NCBI GenBank assembly: GCA_029262795.1
Contig: JAJCYT010000027.1
Location: forward strand, 168,945-232,944
DNA from: Candidatus Fraserbacteria bacterium
Lineage (GTDB): Bacteria > Bipolaricaulota > Bipolaricaulia > RBG-16-55-9 > JAJCYT01
Reading direction: 5' to 3'
DNA length: 64,000 bases
Below, one piece after another: positions 8,716 through 18,157 of this stretch. Numbering within the stretch: position 1 is the stretch's first letter; each line of letters begins with the position of its first letter. The notes below the pieces were generated by a model. It searched no databases and was not told where the DNA came from. It saw only the letters and a program-made list of their open reading frames with translations. The translations under genes and the position numbers were made by a program.

Positions 8716-9372
8716 ATGCAGCACGATGATGGGAATTTGTTTGTTGCTGTGGCGGGGATCATTGGGGCGGGCAAGAGCAGCTTTGTGCGAAATCTTTCCA
8801 ATAAAACGGGATGGGTGCCGTTTTATGAACCTGTAGAAACCAACCCTTACCTAGAAAAATTCTATGCTGACATGCCACGCTATGCGTTGGAGATGCAGAT
8901 TTTTTTATTGGCCAAGCGCTTTGAGATGCATCAGAAAATCAACTGGATGGAAGAACCCATCATTCAGGATCGCACAATTTATGAAGACACGATGTTTGCC
9001 AAAATTCTCTACGATTTGGGTCACATCGATGAATTGGGATATGCGACCTACAAACGTCTTTTTCATATCTACAAGCGTTATCTGATTTATCCAGATGTCA
9101 TTATCTATCTAAATGTATCCCCAGAAGTGGCCTTGGAGCGTACACGCAAACGCGCCCGTGCGGGGGAGGATGCGGTGTCGCTTGACTATCTACAACTCCT
9201 CCACAGCGAATATGAAACCTGGATTGGTGAAATGGCCAAGTACACAGCCGTGTTGGATTTGGATTGGAATGATCGGGATGAAAGCCCAGAATCAATGGCG
9301 TGGGCACATGATAAGATTCTGGAATTAATGAAAGAACGTCAGCCGTTTATCAAATCCATTCGTCGATTATAA
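8716..9372 (+). CDS. deoxynucleoside kinase
   Basis: 218 aa. The P-loop GIIGAGKS is at residues 14-21. The LAKRFEMHQ helix, DRTIYEDTMFAK (the DRS-like substrate motif) and the lid arginines in ERTRKRARAGE mark the dNK/dCK-dGK family, which phosphorylates salvaged deoxynucleosides. Whether it prefers deoxyadenosine, deoxyguanosine or deoxycytidine cannot be read from sequence. It is a single-gene unit ending in a hairpin at 9385. Confidence 0.92.
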   Translation: MQHDDGNLFVAVAGIIGAGKSSFVRNLSNKTGWVPFYEPVETNPYLEKFYADMPRYALEMQIFLLAKRFEMHQKINWMEEPIIQDRTIYEDTMFAKILYDLGHIDELGYATYKRLFHIYKRYLIYPDVIIYLNVSPEVALERTRKRARAGEDAVSLDYLQLLHSEYETWIGEMAKYTAVLDLDWNDRDESPESMAWAHDKILELMKERQPFIKSIRRL

Positions 9373-9384
9373 AAAAGAATAAAA

Positions 9385-9424
9385 ACGCAAGGGCGCTTTT
9401 CAGTCGGGGAAGCGCCCCTGCGTA
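9385..9424. terminator. bidirectional terminator hairpin between convergent genes
   Basis: Long stem ACGCAAGGGCGCTT / AAGCGCCCCTGCGT with an 11-nt loop, placed between the convergent kinase and small barrel-like gene. The flanking A-rich side would give a U-run for the minus-strand transcript. Confidence 0.75.
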
Positions 9425-9440
9425 TCTCACCGCGAAGAAG

Positions 9441-9926
9441 TTATCTCAATGAATAAACCACGCCGCCGGAAATGTTGATATATGACGCATCTTTTGAGAT
9501 CGAACCTGGATCAGCCAAGGCCATTCTAACTTCGCCCAGCACTTCAAAATCATTGCCAAAATCAAATTGAAAGCCTACGGGAAGTTCAAAGAATGATGTC
9601 TGGGCAAGATCTTCAGGTGCAAAGGCCAACGCACCGTTCCAGCCTAATCCACCGTAGAGTGAAAAATTGTCTGATGGATTGATGTTGTACAGATAGCTGG
9701 CTCGTCCCCAGATGCTTGGCATCAGCGTGCCTTCTAAAAGTCCTTCAAAGCCCAGGGGCATGCCTGCCCGAATGTGTGAATGTTGGTCCATTGCCCACAA
9801 TACCTCAATACCTAGCATAGGAAGCCCACTCAAAGTTGTGGTTACAATCAGTTCTTCCAATCCACTGGCAAACATCGGGGTTGTGAGAGTTAGGACGACC
9901 GCAATAACAACAAGGGTCTGCCTCAT
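9441..9926 (-). CDS. small secreted protein, possible beta-barrel
   Basis: 161 aa with a clear signal peptide (RQTLVVIAVVLTLTTPMFAS). The mature part has alternating polar and hydrophobic strands with aromatic residues and glycines (NFSLYGGLGWNG, ELPVGFQFDFG), and ends YINISGGVVYSLR, like the last strand of an outer-membrane barrel. If so, the cell is diderm, but a small periplasmic beta protein is equally possible. GAGGAGGGACT precedes the ATG. Confidence 0.7.
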   Translation of the reverse strand: MRQTLVVIAVVLTLTTPMFASGLEELIVTTTLSGLPMLGIEVLWAMDQHSHIRAGMPLGFEGLLEGTLMPSIWGRASYLYNINPSDNFSLYGGLGWNGALAFAPEDLAQTSFFELPVGFQFDFGNDFEVLGEVRMALADPGSISKDASYINISGGVVYSLR

Positions 9927-10067
9927 AGTCCCTCCTCAAATGTCACTCTCTATTCAAATAGCTACGCTTGAAACCTCTATTTTTGTCTATTGTATCACAT
10001 TCAGGTGAGAAAAAGTAAATTATTGAAATGAAGGGATTAAAGGTATTTTTTGAGATTGATTAAGGCG

Positions 10068-10155
10068 TCTAATCCCCCACCCCCTCGTAATGATTTAAGG
10101 GGGCACGATTGGACTACGGGGATGGGTTCTTAGAAATGCGGATGCTTCTAGTTGA
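10068..10155 (+). repeat. interspersed GC-rich palindromic repeat, copy C
   Basis: Core TCTAATCCCCCACCCCC, AT-rich loop, AAGGGGGCACGATTG. The similarity to the copy at 29623 extends past the hairpin through GGTTCT, GAAATG and TTCTAGTTGAA, so the unit is about 90 bp. It lies just downstream of the BtrH-like gene, in the 247-bp gap before 9926. Confidence 0.75.
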
Positions 10156-10173
10156 AGGTTTGTTGGCTTTAGC

Positions 10174-11391
10174 TTATATGATTTTGGTCAATGCGGTAAG
10201 TGCTTCTTTTTCCATGACGATGAGTTCTTTGAGTTGTTCACTCAGCGATTCGAGCAATTCCAGTGTTCGTTTCTCTCCCCAAGGATAAACTTTTTTGAGA
10301 ACGGTCTTTTCCAATCGTTCAATTTCTCTGGAGGCTTTGGCGGCCTTTTCCAAGCCCTGTTCCCCATATTGAATCAAGGTGGATTCTTTGAGTCGTAAGC
10401 AAGCCTTCGTGTCTTTGGAGATTTTTTGTTGATCGGGCAAGCATGCTTCAGCAAATTCTGTCCATCCATTGCCGAGATGGCGATAGTGTGTGGCGACTTT
10501 GCCAAGTGATTTGAGACCAGAAAGCGTTGAAGCTTCCTCTAAAAAATCAGCATAAAGGTGACGATATAAACCGCCGCCTGTACCCAATGTTTCGATGGAA
10601 TCAAACACATCTCGAAGTGCTAAAAAAAGTTTTCCATCGGGATACACTCGACGCCAGCCCTTTTGGTTTTTGTCGTTGGTCATCAGCGTGGCCCATTGTT
10701 CCAATCCTTGCAAACTGAAAGTTTTCATCGTGGGATGGTTGGACAGGTGGAGATAATCTTGAATGCCCTCCATCACTGCTTGCTTCAGTTTTTTGAGTGT
10801 CAACGATTTTGGCGCATCAAACGTCAATGCTCGGTTTTTATAGGATGGCACTCTTGTCCGCGCTTCGGCAAAATCTTCCAATGAAATAGTAAGTGAAGTT
10901 GAGGCCACATCTGCCAAGTGAACTTCATTGTTGGTTTCATCCAATCCATGAACGATGACAGTGTGTGACCATTTGTAGGCACCATAGATTAAGGGCGTGT
11001 GCAGGTAAGGAAGTGCTGGTTTACAGCAGTAGACCATGACAGGGTTGCCAGTTTTGAGTGATTCTTTGATGTGGTTGAGTGCGGCTTTTTTGCCGCCAGT
11101 TTCGTGAACTTTTGGTGTGACGCCCAGTCGATTCAGAAAGACGGAGGCATATTCAGCCGTGGTTGAAAACAATCTAGATCGACCTGGGATAAAGATGCCA
11201 CCTGCATAGTTCAGCACACTGGGACAGAATGAATAACCAGGCGTAATGCCGCCAGCCATGCCGAGGATCATGGCTTCGCTGAGCGGTTGTTTGGTGTGTG
11301 GCGCAATGAACCCCTGATAGGCCAGCATGTTTTTGAGGCATGTGGTTTCCCAGTGCTTACCGCCGAAATGCTCAAAGCCTTTAAGTTTCAA
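10174..11391 (-). CDS. BtrH N-terminal domain / DUF4872-type protein
   Basis: 405 aa. The N-terminus has the BtrH pattern (HFGGKHWETTCLKNML, then SEAMILGMAGGITPGYSF) and HTVIVHGLDE near residue 150, a papain-like Cys/His arrangement. In butirosin synthesis BtrH moves an acyl side chain from carrier protein to aminoglycoside; other members lack known substrates. A helical second half follows. The conserved head requires the TTG start, which directly follows the TAA of the upstream gene, so it is translationally coupled. Last gene of a four-gene operon. Confidence 0.82.
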   Translation of the reverse strand: MKLKGFEHFGGKHWETTCLKNMLAYQGFIAPHTKQPLSEAMILGMAGGITPGYSFCPSVLNYAGGIFIPGRSRLFSTTAEYASVFLNRLGVTPKVHETGGKKAALNHIKESLKTGNPVMVYCCKPALPYLHTPLIYGAYKWSHTVIVHGLDETNNEVHLADVASTSLTISLEDFAEARTRVPSYKNRALTFDAPKSLTLKKLKQAVMEGIQDYLHLSNHPTMKTFSLQGLEQWATLMTNDKNQKGWRRVYPDGKLFLALRDVFDSIETLGTGGGLYRHLYADFLEEASTLSGLKSLGKVATHYRHLGNGWTEFAEACLPDQQKISKDTKACLRLKESTLIQYGEQGLEKAAKASREIERLEKTVLKKVYPWGEKRTLELLESLSEQLKELIVMEKEALTALTKII

Positions 11392-12384
11392 TTAGTAACC
11401 TCTTTGAACATCCACGCGGTTTGGAATTTCTTTGCCAGAAGCAGCGGCGTTGATGAGCGTAGCCATTGCTTCCATACGCATGGTTTCCGTTTCGCCCGTG
11501 CCGAAGAAGCCGCCGCGATGTGGGCTCATCACCACGTTGTTCAGCTCATGAAATGGAAATTTCGATGGCGGGGTGTTGGCTTTGGTTGCTTCATCTATTG
11601 GGTAGTTGTACCACACATCCAATCCAGCAGCGTGAAGTGGACCATCTTTGAGCGCGTTGTAAAGCGCTTCTTCGTTGATAATGGGGCCGCGTCCGATGTT
11701 GATGAGTAATGATTTTTTTTGAAGCAGATTTAATTCGTCCTTGCCAAGCATACCTTCGGTTTCACTTGTCAGTGGCAGGCAGACAATGAGTGCATTGGTT
11801 TTTGGCAATAATTCTTTTAATGCACTGCCAGGGTGAATTTCCACACCATCTTCAATGATGGGTTGTTCCACATTACGGCGTGTGGCGAGGATGTTCATGT
11901 TGAGTGATTTCAACACCTTGGCCACGGTTTGTCCGATATTGCCATAGCCCAGAATCAATGCGGTTTTGCTATGCAGCAACACAGAAGGGTTGTCTTCGTA
12001 TCGCGGTCGCCAATCGTGTTGACGCATTTTCTGGTCGATAGGCACGATGTGATGGGCGGCAGCCAGCAGCAAGGCCATCACCATTTCTGTTACATTGCCT
12101 GCATTATGGTGCAGGTTGTGAACAGGTAGATTGTGTTTCAGTGCCAAATCGCGTGCTTCGGGCGGCAATCCTGCCCAGGGAATGACCAGCGTTTGCAGGT
12201 TTGGGCTGGCAGTGATTTGTTCAGGTTCAGGGCGACCTGCAAACAGCATGTGGTATTCAGCTGGATCAGGCAGTTCTGTGCCAGCAGTTAGCACCACATT
12301 GGGGTCTACCAATTCTTTTAGATGGTTGAAAAATTCATCTTCAGGTTTGTGTATTAAATGAACGTGATAAGGTGTTGAGGTCAT
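11392..12384 (-). CDS. D-isomer-specific 2-hydroxyacid dehydrogenase
   Basis: 330 aa. The NAD-binding Rossmann motif GYGNIGQTVAKVL, the Arg-containing INIGRGPIINEEAL, Glu in AGLDVWYNYP and the catalytic His in SPHRGG are in the order typical of the family. It reduces 2-keto acids to D-2-hydroxy acids, or the reverse. The substrate is unknown. It is packed between the nitrilase and the BtrH-like gene (4 and 0 bp), so the three probably act in one pathway. Confidence 0.93.
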   Translation of the reverse strand: MTSTPYHVHLIHKPEDEFFNHLKELVDPNVVLTAGTELPDPAEYHMLFAGRPEPEQITASPNLQTLVIPWAGLPPEARDLALKHNLPVHNLHHNAGNVTEMVMALLLAAAHHIVPIDQKMRQHDWRPRYEDNPSVLLHSKTALILGYGNIGQTVAKVLKSLNMNILATRRNVEQPIIEDGVEIHPGSALKELLPKTNALIVCLPLTSETEGMLGKDELNLLQKKSLLINIGRGPIINEEALYNALKDGPLHAAGLDVWYNYPIDEATKANTPPSKFPFHELNNVVMSPHRGGFFGTGETETMRMEAMATLINAAASGKEIPNRVDVQRGY

Positions 12385-12388
12385 CGTA

Positions 12389-13360
12389 TTAAAAATCCTT
12401 GGGTTCTGGTTTTTGTGAGGACACGGGCGACATCACTTGATCATTGATTATTAATTGAAACACATCGGGACGGGCATAATGGCCCACCACATCGAAATCG
12501 AGCTTGGCTTTGCTGATTTGAGTGAGGTCTAGATCAGCGACTAAAATGCCTTCTTCATCGAATAACGGTCCGGCAACCACTTCACCAAATGGTGATACAA
12601 TGGCGCTACCGCCTCGACACATGATTTCGGGCTGGTTCTCAATTTCTTCAATAGCGGGCAAATCTTTTGGGTACATCGACTTGGTCACGAATTGATTGCA
12701 ACCCAACACAAAGCATCGACCCTCAGAGGCGATATGCTGCAACGTTGCCTGCCAGGAATCGCGCTGATCGGCTGTGGGTGCTAAGTAAATGCTGACGCCT
12801 TTGCTGTACATTGCCATGCGTGCCATTGGCATATAGTTCTCCCAGCAAATCAGGCCGCCGATCGTGCCGTATGGAGAATCCACCGTAGTCAGTGTGCTGC
12901 CATCGCCTTCGCCCCAGATCAAACGTTCGCTGGCGGTGGGTTTTAATTTTCGATGTTTTCCCAACAGCTTGCCATCCGGCCCGAAGTAGAGCATGGTGCA
13001 ATAGAGCGTGCCGCCACCAAAATCCTGATCTCGTTCAACCACGCCGACGCAGAGATACATTTCGTTTTGCAGCGCAATTTCACTCAAGCGTTGTGTATCA
13101 CAGCTTGGCACTTCGATGGATTGATCCCAATATCGCTGCCACAACTCACGTCCTTCATCAGATCGGCTGCCAACCACCATGCCGAAGCCGAAACCTCGCG
13201 GGTAGGCGGGGATCAATGCTTCGGGAAAGAGCATTAGCTTTGCATCCTGTTCAGAGGCTTTGGTTGCCCATTCACTGATTTTATCGATGGTGGCTTCTCG
13301 ATCAAATAGAACTGGCGCAATCTGAATCACAGCCACTTTGAGGTTGTCTTGTTGTTTCAT
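12389..13360 (-). CDS. nitrilase-family carbon-nitrogen hydrolase
   Basis: 323 aa. The Glu-Lys-Cys triad is present: FPEALIP (Glu47), GKHRKLKPT (Lys, about residue 132) and GGLICWENY (Cys, about residue 166). The ICWEN context and ALIPAYPRG match true nitrilases (aliphatic/arylacetonitrilase branch), which turn nitriles into carboxylic acids, rather than amidases. The start at 13360 sits behind AAAGGATGAC, which lies in the last codons of the upstream GNAT gene. A longer frame to 13435 lies entirely inside that gene and is rejected. Confidence 0.92.
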   Translation of the reverse strand: MKQQDNLKVAVIQIAPVLFDREATIDKISEWATKASEQDAKLMLFPEALIPAYPRGFGFGMVVGSRSDEGRELWQRYWDQSIEVPSCDTQRLSEIALQNEMYLCVGVVERDQDFGGGTLYCTMLYFGPDGKLLGKHRKLKPTASERLIWGEGDGSTLTTVDSPYGTIGGLICWENYMPMARMAMYSKGVSIYLAPTADQRDSWQATLQHIASEGRCFVLGCNQFVTKSMYPKDLPAIEEIENQPEIMCRGGSAIVSPFGEVVAGPLFDEEGILVADLDLTQISKAKLDFDVVGHYARPDVFQLIINDQVMSPVSSQKPEPKDF

Positions 13361-13361
13361 G

Positions 13362-13889
13362 TCATCCTTTGAGTTGAAACCAGTCTGCTTTGCTGATGGC
13401 GTACACGACGCTGTCCGTGCCGCGATTGTTGACAACTTCTTTTTCCAAAGTCATCCCTATTTTTTCAGCCACACGACGCGATGGCAAGTTGTCTGGAATC
13501 ATCCAAGAGATGAGTCGTTCTTTATTAAGGACACTAAAAGCGAAATCTCGGCAAGCGACTGCTGCTTCGCTAGCATAGCCTTTGTTCCATTGTTTTCGTA
13601 AAACATGATAGCCAATTTCATCTTCGGACGTGCCTTCGACATTTTGGACAGTGATGCCGCACTCACCTAAAAATTCGCCAGTATGTTTATCTTCCAGTGC
13701 CCATAATCCATAGCCATTGGTTTGATAACTGTCCAGGTTCCATTGAATCCACTGCTGTGTTCGAGCAATATCGAAAGTGGAAGGGTAATAGCGCATCGCT
13801 TCAGGATCAGAAAAGATGCCTTGGAGGTTGTCCACATCATCCATCGTGAGTTCGCGCAATCGCAGACGCTCTGTTTCAACCAAAAACAT
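13362..13889 (-). CDS. RimJ/RimL-type GNAT acetyltransferase
   Basis: 175 aa. The opening ETERLRLRELTMDD, the FSDPEAMRYYP motif, EIGYHVLRKQWNKGYASEA (acetyl-CoA-binding region, QxxGxA-like) and NLPSRRVAEKIGMTLE are classical for the GNAT_3 family. Substrates range from ribosomal proteins to small amines. It is the first gene of the nitrilase operon and ends 1 bp before the nitrilase start. Confidence 0.92.
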   Translation of the reverse strand: MFLVETERLRLRELTMDDVDNLQGIFSDPEAMRYYPSTFDIARTQQWIQWNLDSYQTNGYGLWALEDKHTGEFLGECGITVQNVEGTSEDEIGYHVLRKQWNKGYASEAAVACRDFAFSVLNKERLISWMIPDNLPSRRVAEKIGMTLEKEVVNNRGTDSVVYAISKADWFQLKG

Positions 13890-14000
13890 TTGCCTAAGCT
13901 CCTTAATAGATCAATATTTTCCCTCAATAGTGAGAAGGCTGAATGGCCGTTTGATCGGGCTTGTATAAAACTTAAACTGTAGGCGAAAGGAAGGCAAGCC

Positions 14001-15113
14001 ATGCACATCGCGCCTTTTGCAACCGAACAGTTTTATGCACTTTATGAATTTCAAATGCCACATCTGCTTTCAGTGTCTGATTGTGAATCTGTAACCGCAG
14101 AAGAATTACTTGATTTGGCGGGTATGTCACTCAGCGATTTTGGTCAGCTTCATTTGGGCTATACAAGATCGAAGGGGGACCCTGAACTTCGACGCGCCAT
14201 TGCGAACACGTATGAAACCATTTCTGATGAGGATGTGGTGGTGCTCACCTCACCTGTGGAAGGCATTTACCTCACCATGCGCACCCTGCTTGAACCTGAG
14301 GAAGAAGCCATTGTGTTGATGCCTGCCTACGACTCTTTAAAAAACATGGCTGAGCATATTTGCAAGACGCACACATGGGAACTTGTCGCCTCAGAAAACG
14401 AATGGCAGTTGGATTTTGACGCGTTGGAAAAACTGATCAACGACAAAACAAAATTAATTGTGGTTAACTTTCCACATAACCCAACGGGCTTTTTGCCTAA
14501 TCCAGAACAATTTGATTGCCTCATTAACATGGCGAAAGCGCATGGTATCTGGTTGTTTTGCGATGAAATGTATCGCGGTTTGGAGTTTGACGGCAACGAA
14601 ACCCTGCCGACTGTTGCTGATCGGTATGAAAATACGATTGCCCTCTCAGGGCTTTCAAAAGCGCATGGGTTGCCAGGATTACGGTCTGGGTGGTTGATAA
14701 TCAAGGATGAGCAAGTGCGCGAAAAGCTGGTCAACTGGAAGCACTACACGACCATTTGTCCGTCCGCGCCATCAGAATTTTTGGCGTTGGCCGCGCTGAA
14801 GGCTGGGGACAAACTTATTGAAAGAAACAAAGCCATCGTTAAAAAAAATCTTACATTGGCTGAACCGTTCTTTGATCGCTGGAAAGAATTTTTCACCTGG
14901 CGTCGGCCTCAATCAGGATCCATGGCATTGGTGGGGGTGGATGTGGCATCGGCAACAGATTACTGTCACACACTCGCCAAAGGACAGGGCGTGTTGCTTT
15001 TGCCAAGTTCCTGCATGGGGTATGGGGATCAACACGTGAGATTTGGATTTGGACGTAAGACTTTTTCAAGTGCGCTCCAACATTATGAAGCGCACTTGAA
15101 TAGCCTGAAATAA
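14001..15113 (+). CDS. PLP-dependent class I/II aminotransferase
   Basis: 370 aa with aspartate-aminotransferase fold type I motifs: NFPHNPTGFLP, FCDEMYRGLEF (Asp contacting PLP), SGLSKAHGLPGLRSGW with the Schiff-base Lys220, and C-terminal RFGFGRK (carboxylate-binding Arg). The amino acid substrate is not predictable. It is divergent from the GNAT-nitrilase operon with a 111-bp shared promoter region. AAAGGAAGG precedes the ATG. Confidence 0.93.
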   Translation: MHIAPFATEQFYALYEFQMPHLLSVSDCESVTAEELLDLAGMSLSDFGQLHLGYTRSKGDPELRRAIANTYETISDEDVVVLTSPVEGIYLTMRTLLEPEEEAIVLMPAYDSLKNMAEHICKTHTWELVASENEWQLDFDALEKLINDKTKLIVVNFPHNPTGFLPNPEQFDCLINMAKAHGIWLFCDEMYRGLEFDGNETLPTVADRYENTIALSGLSKAHGLPGLRSGWLIIKDEQVREKLVNWKHYTTICPSAPSEFLALAALKAGDKLIERNKAIVKKNLTLAEPFFDRWKEFFTWRRPQSGSMALVGVDVASATDYCHTLAKGQGVLLLPSSCMGYGDQHVRFGFGRKTFSSALQHYEAHLNSLK

Positions 15114-15125
15114 GAAAAATTTTGT

Positions 15126-16214
15126 TTAAACAGTCGAGGCACTGGCCACTTTGATTTCCTGTGTCCAACCAAAACGGTCTTCAATTTGACCATACTGGAT
15201 GCCTGTGAGTTCATCGTAAAGGTGTTTTCCGATAGGACCAGCGACACCGTTGTTGATCACGTAATCTTTGCCTTCGAAACCGAATTGGCTCACGGGGGCG
15301 ATCACTGCCGCTGTGCCGCAGCCAAACACTTCGGTGATTTTTCCGGATTCGATATCAGCCAACATTTCATTGACATCAATAGCGGCTTCACTTGTTTGGT
15401 ATCCCAAATCTTTGCCGAGTTTTAATACAGAATCTCTGGTGATGCCCGGCAGGATGCTGCCGCTTAACGAAGGCGTCACAATATGGTTGCCCTCATACAC
15501 CACACAGATGTTCATGGCACCAACTTCTTCGACGTAACGGCCTTCAATGGCGTCGAGCCACAAGACTTGAGAATAACCCTTCTCAGCCGCTTCTCGGCCG
15601 ACCATCAAACTTGAAGCATAGTTGCCGCCGGTTTTGGCAGCGCCCACGCCGCCGCGAACGGCACGGCGATATTCGTCGGAAATATAAACAGGAACAGGAT
15701 TAAAACCTTCTTTAAAATAAGCCCCAACCGGGCCAACAATAACGAGGTGTAAATATTCTTCGCTTGGGTACACGCCCAAGCTGGGTCTGGATGCGAACAT
15801 AAATGGGCGGATGTATAGAGAAGAGCCTTTATCGTTGGGCACCCAAGCTTCTTCCAGTTCGACCAGTTTGGCGATGGCGTCCAGATGATCCTGTTCAGAG
15901 ACCGTGGGCATGGCCATGCGTTCAGCAGAGCGGTTGAAACGTTTCATGTTTTCCATCGGTCGAAACAAATTGACGTTACCATCTGGACGGCGATAGGCTT
16001 TGGTGCCTTCAAAAATTTCCTGTGCATAATGGAGTACAGCCGTGGCAGGGTCGAGTTCAATCGGACCGTAAGGGCGAATCTCTGCATCATACCAACCACG
16101 ATCTATGTGGTATTTCTGTTGAAACATTCGGTTGGAAAAATCCGCACCAAAGCTGATTTCAGCAGGAACTGGCTTCATGTCCTTTTCGTCGAGAGGCAAA
16201 ATATTGATGTCCAT
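15126..16214 (-). CDS. ilvE: branched-chain amino acid aminotransferase (type II)
   Basis: 362 aa, fold-type IV. Key segments are HYAQEIFEGTKAYR, GVGAAKTGGNYASS with the PLP lysine (about residue 194), LWLDAIEGRYVEEVGAMN and GILPGITRDSVL-like SGSILPGITRDSV. It makes Leu, Ile and Val from their keto acids. The ATG at 16214 has AAGGAG 6 nt upstream; a GTG two codons earlier is too close to that site. It is the last gene of the long minus-strand cluster that begins near 20122 and is convergent with the aminotransferase at 14001. Confidence 0.95.
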   Translation of the reverse strand: MDINILPLDEKDMKPVPAEISFGADFSNRMFQQKYHIDRGWYDAEIRPYGPIELDPATAVLHYAQEIFEGTKAYRRPDGNVNLFRPMENMKRFNRSAERMAMPTVSEQDHLDAIAKLVELEEAWVPNDKGSSLYIRPFMFASRPSLGVYPSEEYLHLVIVGPVGAYFKEGFNPVPVYISDEYRRAVRGGVGAAKTGGNYASSLMVGREAAEKGYSQVLWLDAIEGRYVEEVGAMNICVVYEGNHIVTPSLSGSILPGITRDSVLKLGKDLGYQTSEAAIDVNEMLADIESGKITEVFGCGTAAVIAPVSQFGFEGKDYVINNGVAGPIGKHLYDELTGIQYGQIEDRFGWTQEIKVASASTV

Positions 16215-16239
16215 GTTCACTCCTTACGTGTGAAGTCTT

Positions 16240-17178
16240 TTAACCCCAGCGATGTTTGATCGCCACAAATTCACGTTCAGTTTCTACAAACGTGTCCATA
16301 TCGTCTGTTTGATAAATGTAGGTTTTTCCTTTTTGGCTGGTGAATCCCGTATGATTGCCAGCTTGATCCAGCGCCACTAAATTCATGCCGCTGATAAATC
16401 GCCCCTGAAGGTCATTAAGATCCTGCATGGTGCGGGTAGATGCTTCGTGTAATGACAATCCCATTTTAAGATAAAACACCAAACTGTGCGAGGTGCTGGC
16501 ACGAATGGCCATTTCACCCATCCCTGTGCAGGCACAGGCCCCGTAGCGGTTGTCCGCATAATTTCCAGCGCCGATGATGGGAGAATCCCCCACCCGCCCC
16601 GGGTATTTCCAGGCCCACCCGCTGGTGCTGACGCCGGATGCAATGTTGCCATCTTTGTCCTGAACGATGAAGTTCACCGTACTTTTGGCTTTTTCTGCAT
16701 CGGATGCCAATGTGACCCACCGACTCAGATCAGGTTGATCTTTGATGTTGTCGAACACGTCATCAGGCATATCGCGCTTCAAGCGTTCTTCCCAAAAATC
16801 TTTCATCTCATTGGTGAGCATCTCAGGCTCAATTTCAAAACCCATCTCTGCAGCGAAGCGCTCTGCCCCATCTCCGACGAGTAGAACGTGAGGCAATGTC
16901 TCCATCACTTTTCGAGCGACCGAGATGGAATAGACATAATCTTTCATGCCTGCCACTGCACCTGTTTCGAGTGTAGAGCCATCCATGATGCTGGCATCCA
17001 GTTCGAGTTCGCCAAGTAAATTTGGATAGCCGTTGTAGCCGACGGTGTGATCGTCTGGGTTGGCTTCGACCAGCCGAATGCCTGCTTCCACCGCATCCAG
17101 TGCGGAGCCGCCCGACTTGAGTACGTCCATTGATGCCTGAATGCCCACATTGCCATTGCTGCTTGCTACCACAATCAT
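16240..17178 (-). CDS. isoaspartyl peptidase/L-asparaginase (glycosylasparaginase-type Ntn hydrolase)
   Basis: 312 aa. The GRVGDSPIIGAGNYAD and ACTGMGEMAIR motifs are hallmarks of the T2 peptidase family. The nucleophile is probably Thr167 in KSTVNFIV, where the precursor would cut itself into alpha and beta subunits; the usual context is HDT[IV]G, so KSTVN is divergent. It could hydrolyse asparagine, isoaspartyl dipeptides or glycosylasparagine. It has no signal peptide, so it acts in the cytoplasm. Confidence 0.88.
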   Translation of the reverse strand: MIVVASSNGNVGIQASMDVLKSGGSALDAVEAGIRLVEANPDDHTVGYNGYPNLLGELELDASIMDGSTLETGAVAGMKDYVYSISVARKVMETLPHVLLVGDGAERFAAEMGFEIEPEMLTNEMKDFWEERLKRDMPDDVFDNIKDQPDLSRWVTLASDAEKAKSTVNFIVQDKDGNIASGVSTSGWAWKYPGRVGDSPIIGAGNYADNRYGACACTGMGEMAIRASTSHSLVFYLKMGLSLHEASTRTMQDLNDLQGRFISGMNLVALDQAGNHTGFTSQKGKTYIYQTDDMDTFVETEREFVAIKHRWG

Positions 17179-17181
17179 GAA

Positions 17182-18147
17182 TCAAAACCCCATTTCGGCG
17201 AGTTCGTAGGCCATTGTTCGATAAAAGCGAATAAAGTCGAATCCTGTTTTCGGGTTTGGCGGTTTGTCTTTGTAAAGCCCCAATAAATCCAAATGGTCGG
17301 CTGGAACGCAACCGCGAAACCTTCCCCATCGGGCGCTGGGCACAGGCACGACACCATCGTTAGGGGATTTTCCAGCCCCTTGTGTAAATTGAACCAAAGG
17401 GATCATGATCCATTCCAGCGTGTCACGAATATATCTAGGCTGCCAAAATGGAGCGCCATCCTGTGTGCATTCATCTACATCATTGACATGCGCTTTGCCG
17501 AAGACATTACTGAGTCCCGCCCAGGATTGGTAATAAACTTTGTCACTGTCAATAATTTCTTGATTGAACTGATCTGCTGTTTGCACCGAGATGCCCAAAA
17601 AGCCCAGCCGAAAATCTGCCAGGTTTGCAATTTCTTCTGGAGCGAATCTCAGGCTGGTTTGCTTGGCTAAATTGTTTAATCGTTCTTCAGAAATTTTACG
17701 CGTCCAGTTCAACAGCCAGTCTGCCAGCGGTGTGCCTCGATGCGGCGTGGCCACGGTGCTGAGTGAAGCGATTTTGTCTTCATACCCCATCTTTGAAATG
17801 AGGTAACGTGCATCCAGCCCACCCATTGAATGAGCGATGATATTCACTTTTTCACTGCCTGTATCTTCCAGAATTTTGTTAATCTGGAATCCCAATAAAT
17901 TGGCCCTGGTTTTAACATTGTGGATGGTTGGCACCGTGGTCACAAATATTTGATGCCCATCGGGCGCTAGGCCTTGCTCAACATAGGCCATGCTTCTGGG
18001 GCCAGCGAGCAAGCCATGGGCAAGCACAATCGGATACTGAGTGGGCTGACCCTGTAGCGGCTCGCGCAATCCGGCTTTGATGTCGTAATAAAGGATGCCC
18101 GCAATTAAGGTGAGCGCCATCAAGGCAAGCGTTTCAAATGGTTTCAT
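17182..18147 (-). CDS. lipase-like alpha/beta hydrolase
   Basis: About 321 aa. An N-terminal hydrophobic segment (LALMALTLIAGILYY) may anchor or export it. The oxyanion segment PIVLAHGLLAG and nucleophile elbow AHSMGG (Ser107) match bacterial triacylglycerol lipases, as do TVATPHRGTPLADW and the late DGVVPVPSARWG (catalytic Asp). The ATG at 18147 is preferred to a GTG one codon earlier. It is 3 bp from the asparaginase start and follows the Memo-like gene closely. Confidence 0.88.
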   Translation of the reverse strand: MKPFETLALMALTLIAGILYYDIKAGLREPLQGQPTQYPIVLAHGLLAGPRSMAYVEQGLAPDGHQIFVTTVPTIHNVKTRANLLGFQINKILEDTGSEKVNIIAHSMGGLDARYLISKMGYEDKIASLSTVATPHRGTPLADWLLNWTRKISEERLNNLAKQTSLRFAPEEIANLADFRLGFLGISVQTADQFNQEIIDSDKVYYQSWAGLSNVFGKAHVNDVDECTQDGAPFWQPRYIRDTLEWIMIPLVQFTQGAGKSPNDGVVPVPSARWGRFRGCVPADHLDLLGLYKDKPPNPKTGFDFIRFYRTMAYELAEMGF

Positions 18148-18157
18148 CACGGAAAAA

